From assembly GCA_964542985.1 (NCBI GenBank), contig CAZIWH010000077.1:1-7051 (forward strand): a stretch of DNA of 7,051 nucleotides, read 5' to 3'. Origin of the DNA: QNYQ01 sp964542985 (GTDB taxonomy: Archaea; Thermoproteota; Thermoprotei_A; Sulfolobales; Pyrodictiaceae). The notes beneath the pieces were generated by a model. The model worked only from the letters and a program-made list of their open reading frames with translations, had not been told where the DNA came from and made no database searches. Shown here in pieces: positions 6,661 through 7,051 of the stretch (the first letter of the stretch is position 1; every line of letters begins with the position of its first letter). The position numbers and the translations under genes were made by a program.

Positions 6661-7051
6661 GTTGTAGCTCTTTGTGGTTGTTTCGTGACCCTAAGCAGCC
6701 TGCCCAGCGGCGAGCACATAGTCATAGTGTTGTAGTTCTTTGTTGTTGTTTCCGCCTCCCCCGCACCACTGTGGCTGCGGGGGGAGCGTACGGTGTTGTA
6801 GTTCTTTGTGGTTGTTTCCTGGAGGGTACTTATTGGAGAGGGTTCACTAGCCATTATGACGTAGTTGTAGTTCTTTGTGGTTGTTTCAACGATGAGCTGC
6901 GCAGTATATGCGTTCATTGTCCCCTGGCCGCGTTGTAGTTCTTTGTGGTTGTTTCACCTACTATGATCTTGATGTGGTGCTTGCCCTCGCCGAGGCTCAG
7001 CTTGTTGTAGTTCTTTGTGGTTGTTTCCTTTAATCACCTTATAGTTGCCGA
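6661..7051. CRISPR. CRISPR array, six 24-nt repeats, continues past right edge
   Basis: Repeats lie at 6661-6684, 6729-6752, 6795-6818, 6864-6887, 6932-6955 and 7004-7027. On the plus strand each begins GTTGTAG and ends GGTTGTTTC. Repeats 3-6 are identical. Repeat 1 has T-to-C at its 8th base (6668) and repeat 2 has G-to-T at its 16th base (6744). Spacers are 44, 42, 45, 44 and 48 nt, all different, and a sixth (7028-7051) is cut by the window edge. Repeat decay at the left suggests the trailer is left and the leader right, so the array would be transcribed leftwards; the leader is not visible. The repeat has no obvious internal dyad, so crRNA precursors should be little structured. No cas gene is in the window, so the subtype cannot be assigned. 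Open frames across this region on both strands are artefacts of the repeat. Confidence 0.98.
6753..6788. repeat. inverted repeat filling CRISPR spacer 2
   Basis: Bases 6753-6765 and 6776-6788 are complementary at 11 of 13 positions. Inside them CCAC (6766-6769) and GTGG (6771-6774) continue the stem around a single T, with one extra C at 6775. The inverted repeat covers 36 of the 42 spacer bases, which are about three-quarters G+C. A transcript of this spacer would fold on itself. Confidence 0.85.

Noticed and set aside
6555..6938. Open frames of 120 and 126 codons across the CRISPR array on both strands
   Set aside because: Their repeated peptides (ETTTKNYN, VVVLCGCF) are simply the translated CRISPR repeat, and spacers interrupt any real coding pattern.

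Overview
The window looks like chromosomal DNA of a GC-rich, hyperthermophilic crenarchaeon, perhaps of the Desulfurococcales type. That assignment is an inference. It rests on AGG/AGA-rich arginine codons, GTG and TTG starts, TATA-like promoter elements, a queD-queE (preQ0/archaeosine) pair, and a CRISPR array with a short 24-nt repeat and 42-48-nt spacers. I cannot name the species.

Layout from left to right. (1) Bases 1-645, minus strand: queD followed by an overlapping queE that runs off the left edge. Together they make the 7-deazaguanine precursor of archaeosine in tRNA. (2) Bases 646-834: an intergenic region holding a 7-bp inverted repeat and a TATA-like element. (3) Bases 835-1322, plus strand: two small predicted membrane proteins, the second beginning 5 nt after the first stops. 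(4) Bases 1319-5746, minus strand: one very large gene of about 1475 codons. It encodes a P-loop ATPase (Walker A with GEGKTS, Walker B with FIDELED) followed by a long helical region, several winged-helix-looking stretches and long coiled coils. Its stop codon overlaps the stop of the convergent membrane-protein gene in a shared CTAG. (5) Bases 5747-5973: an intergenic region with a nearly palindromic TTTAAA element. (6) Bases 5974-6546, minus strand: an unrecognised 190-residue ORF. Its frame stays open upstream into the first CRISPR repeat, so it may be the 3' remnant of a longer gene. (7) Bases 6661-7051: six CRISPR repeats with five complete spacers and one partial spacer. The two leftmost repeats each carry one substitution, so the left side is probably the old, trailer end. 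Leader and cas genes are not in the window.

The queDE pair is housekeeping. The accessory part is the giant ATPase, the orphan ORF and the CRISPR array. These could belong to a defence or genome-maintenance neighbourhood, but only proximity supports that. The clearest oddities are a CRISPR spacer that is itself a near-perfect inverted repeat, the ORF that reads into the array, and the ATPase, which I cannot match confidently to a named system.
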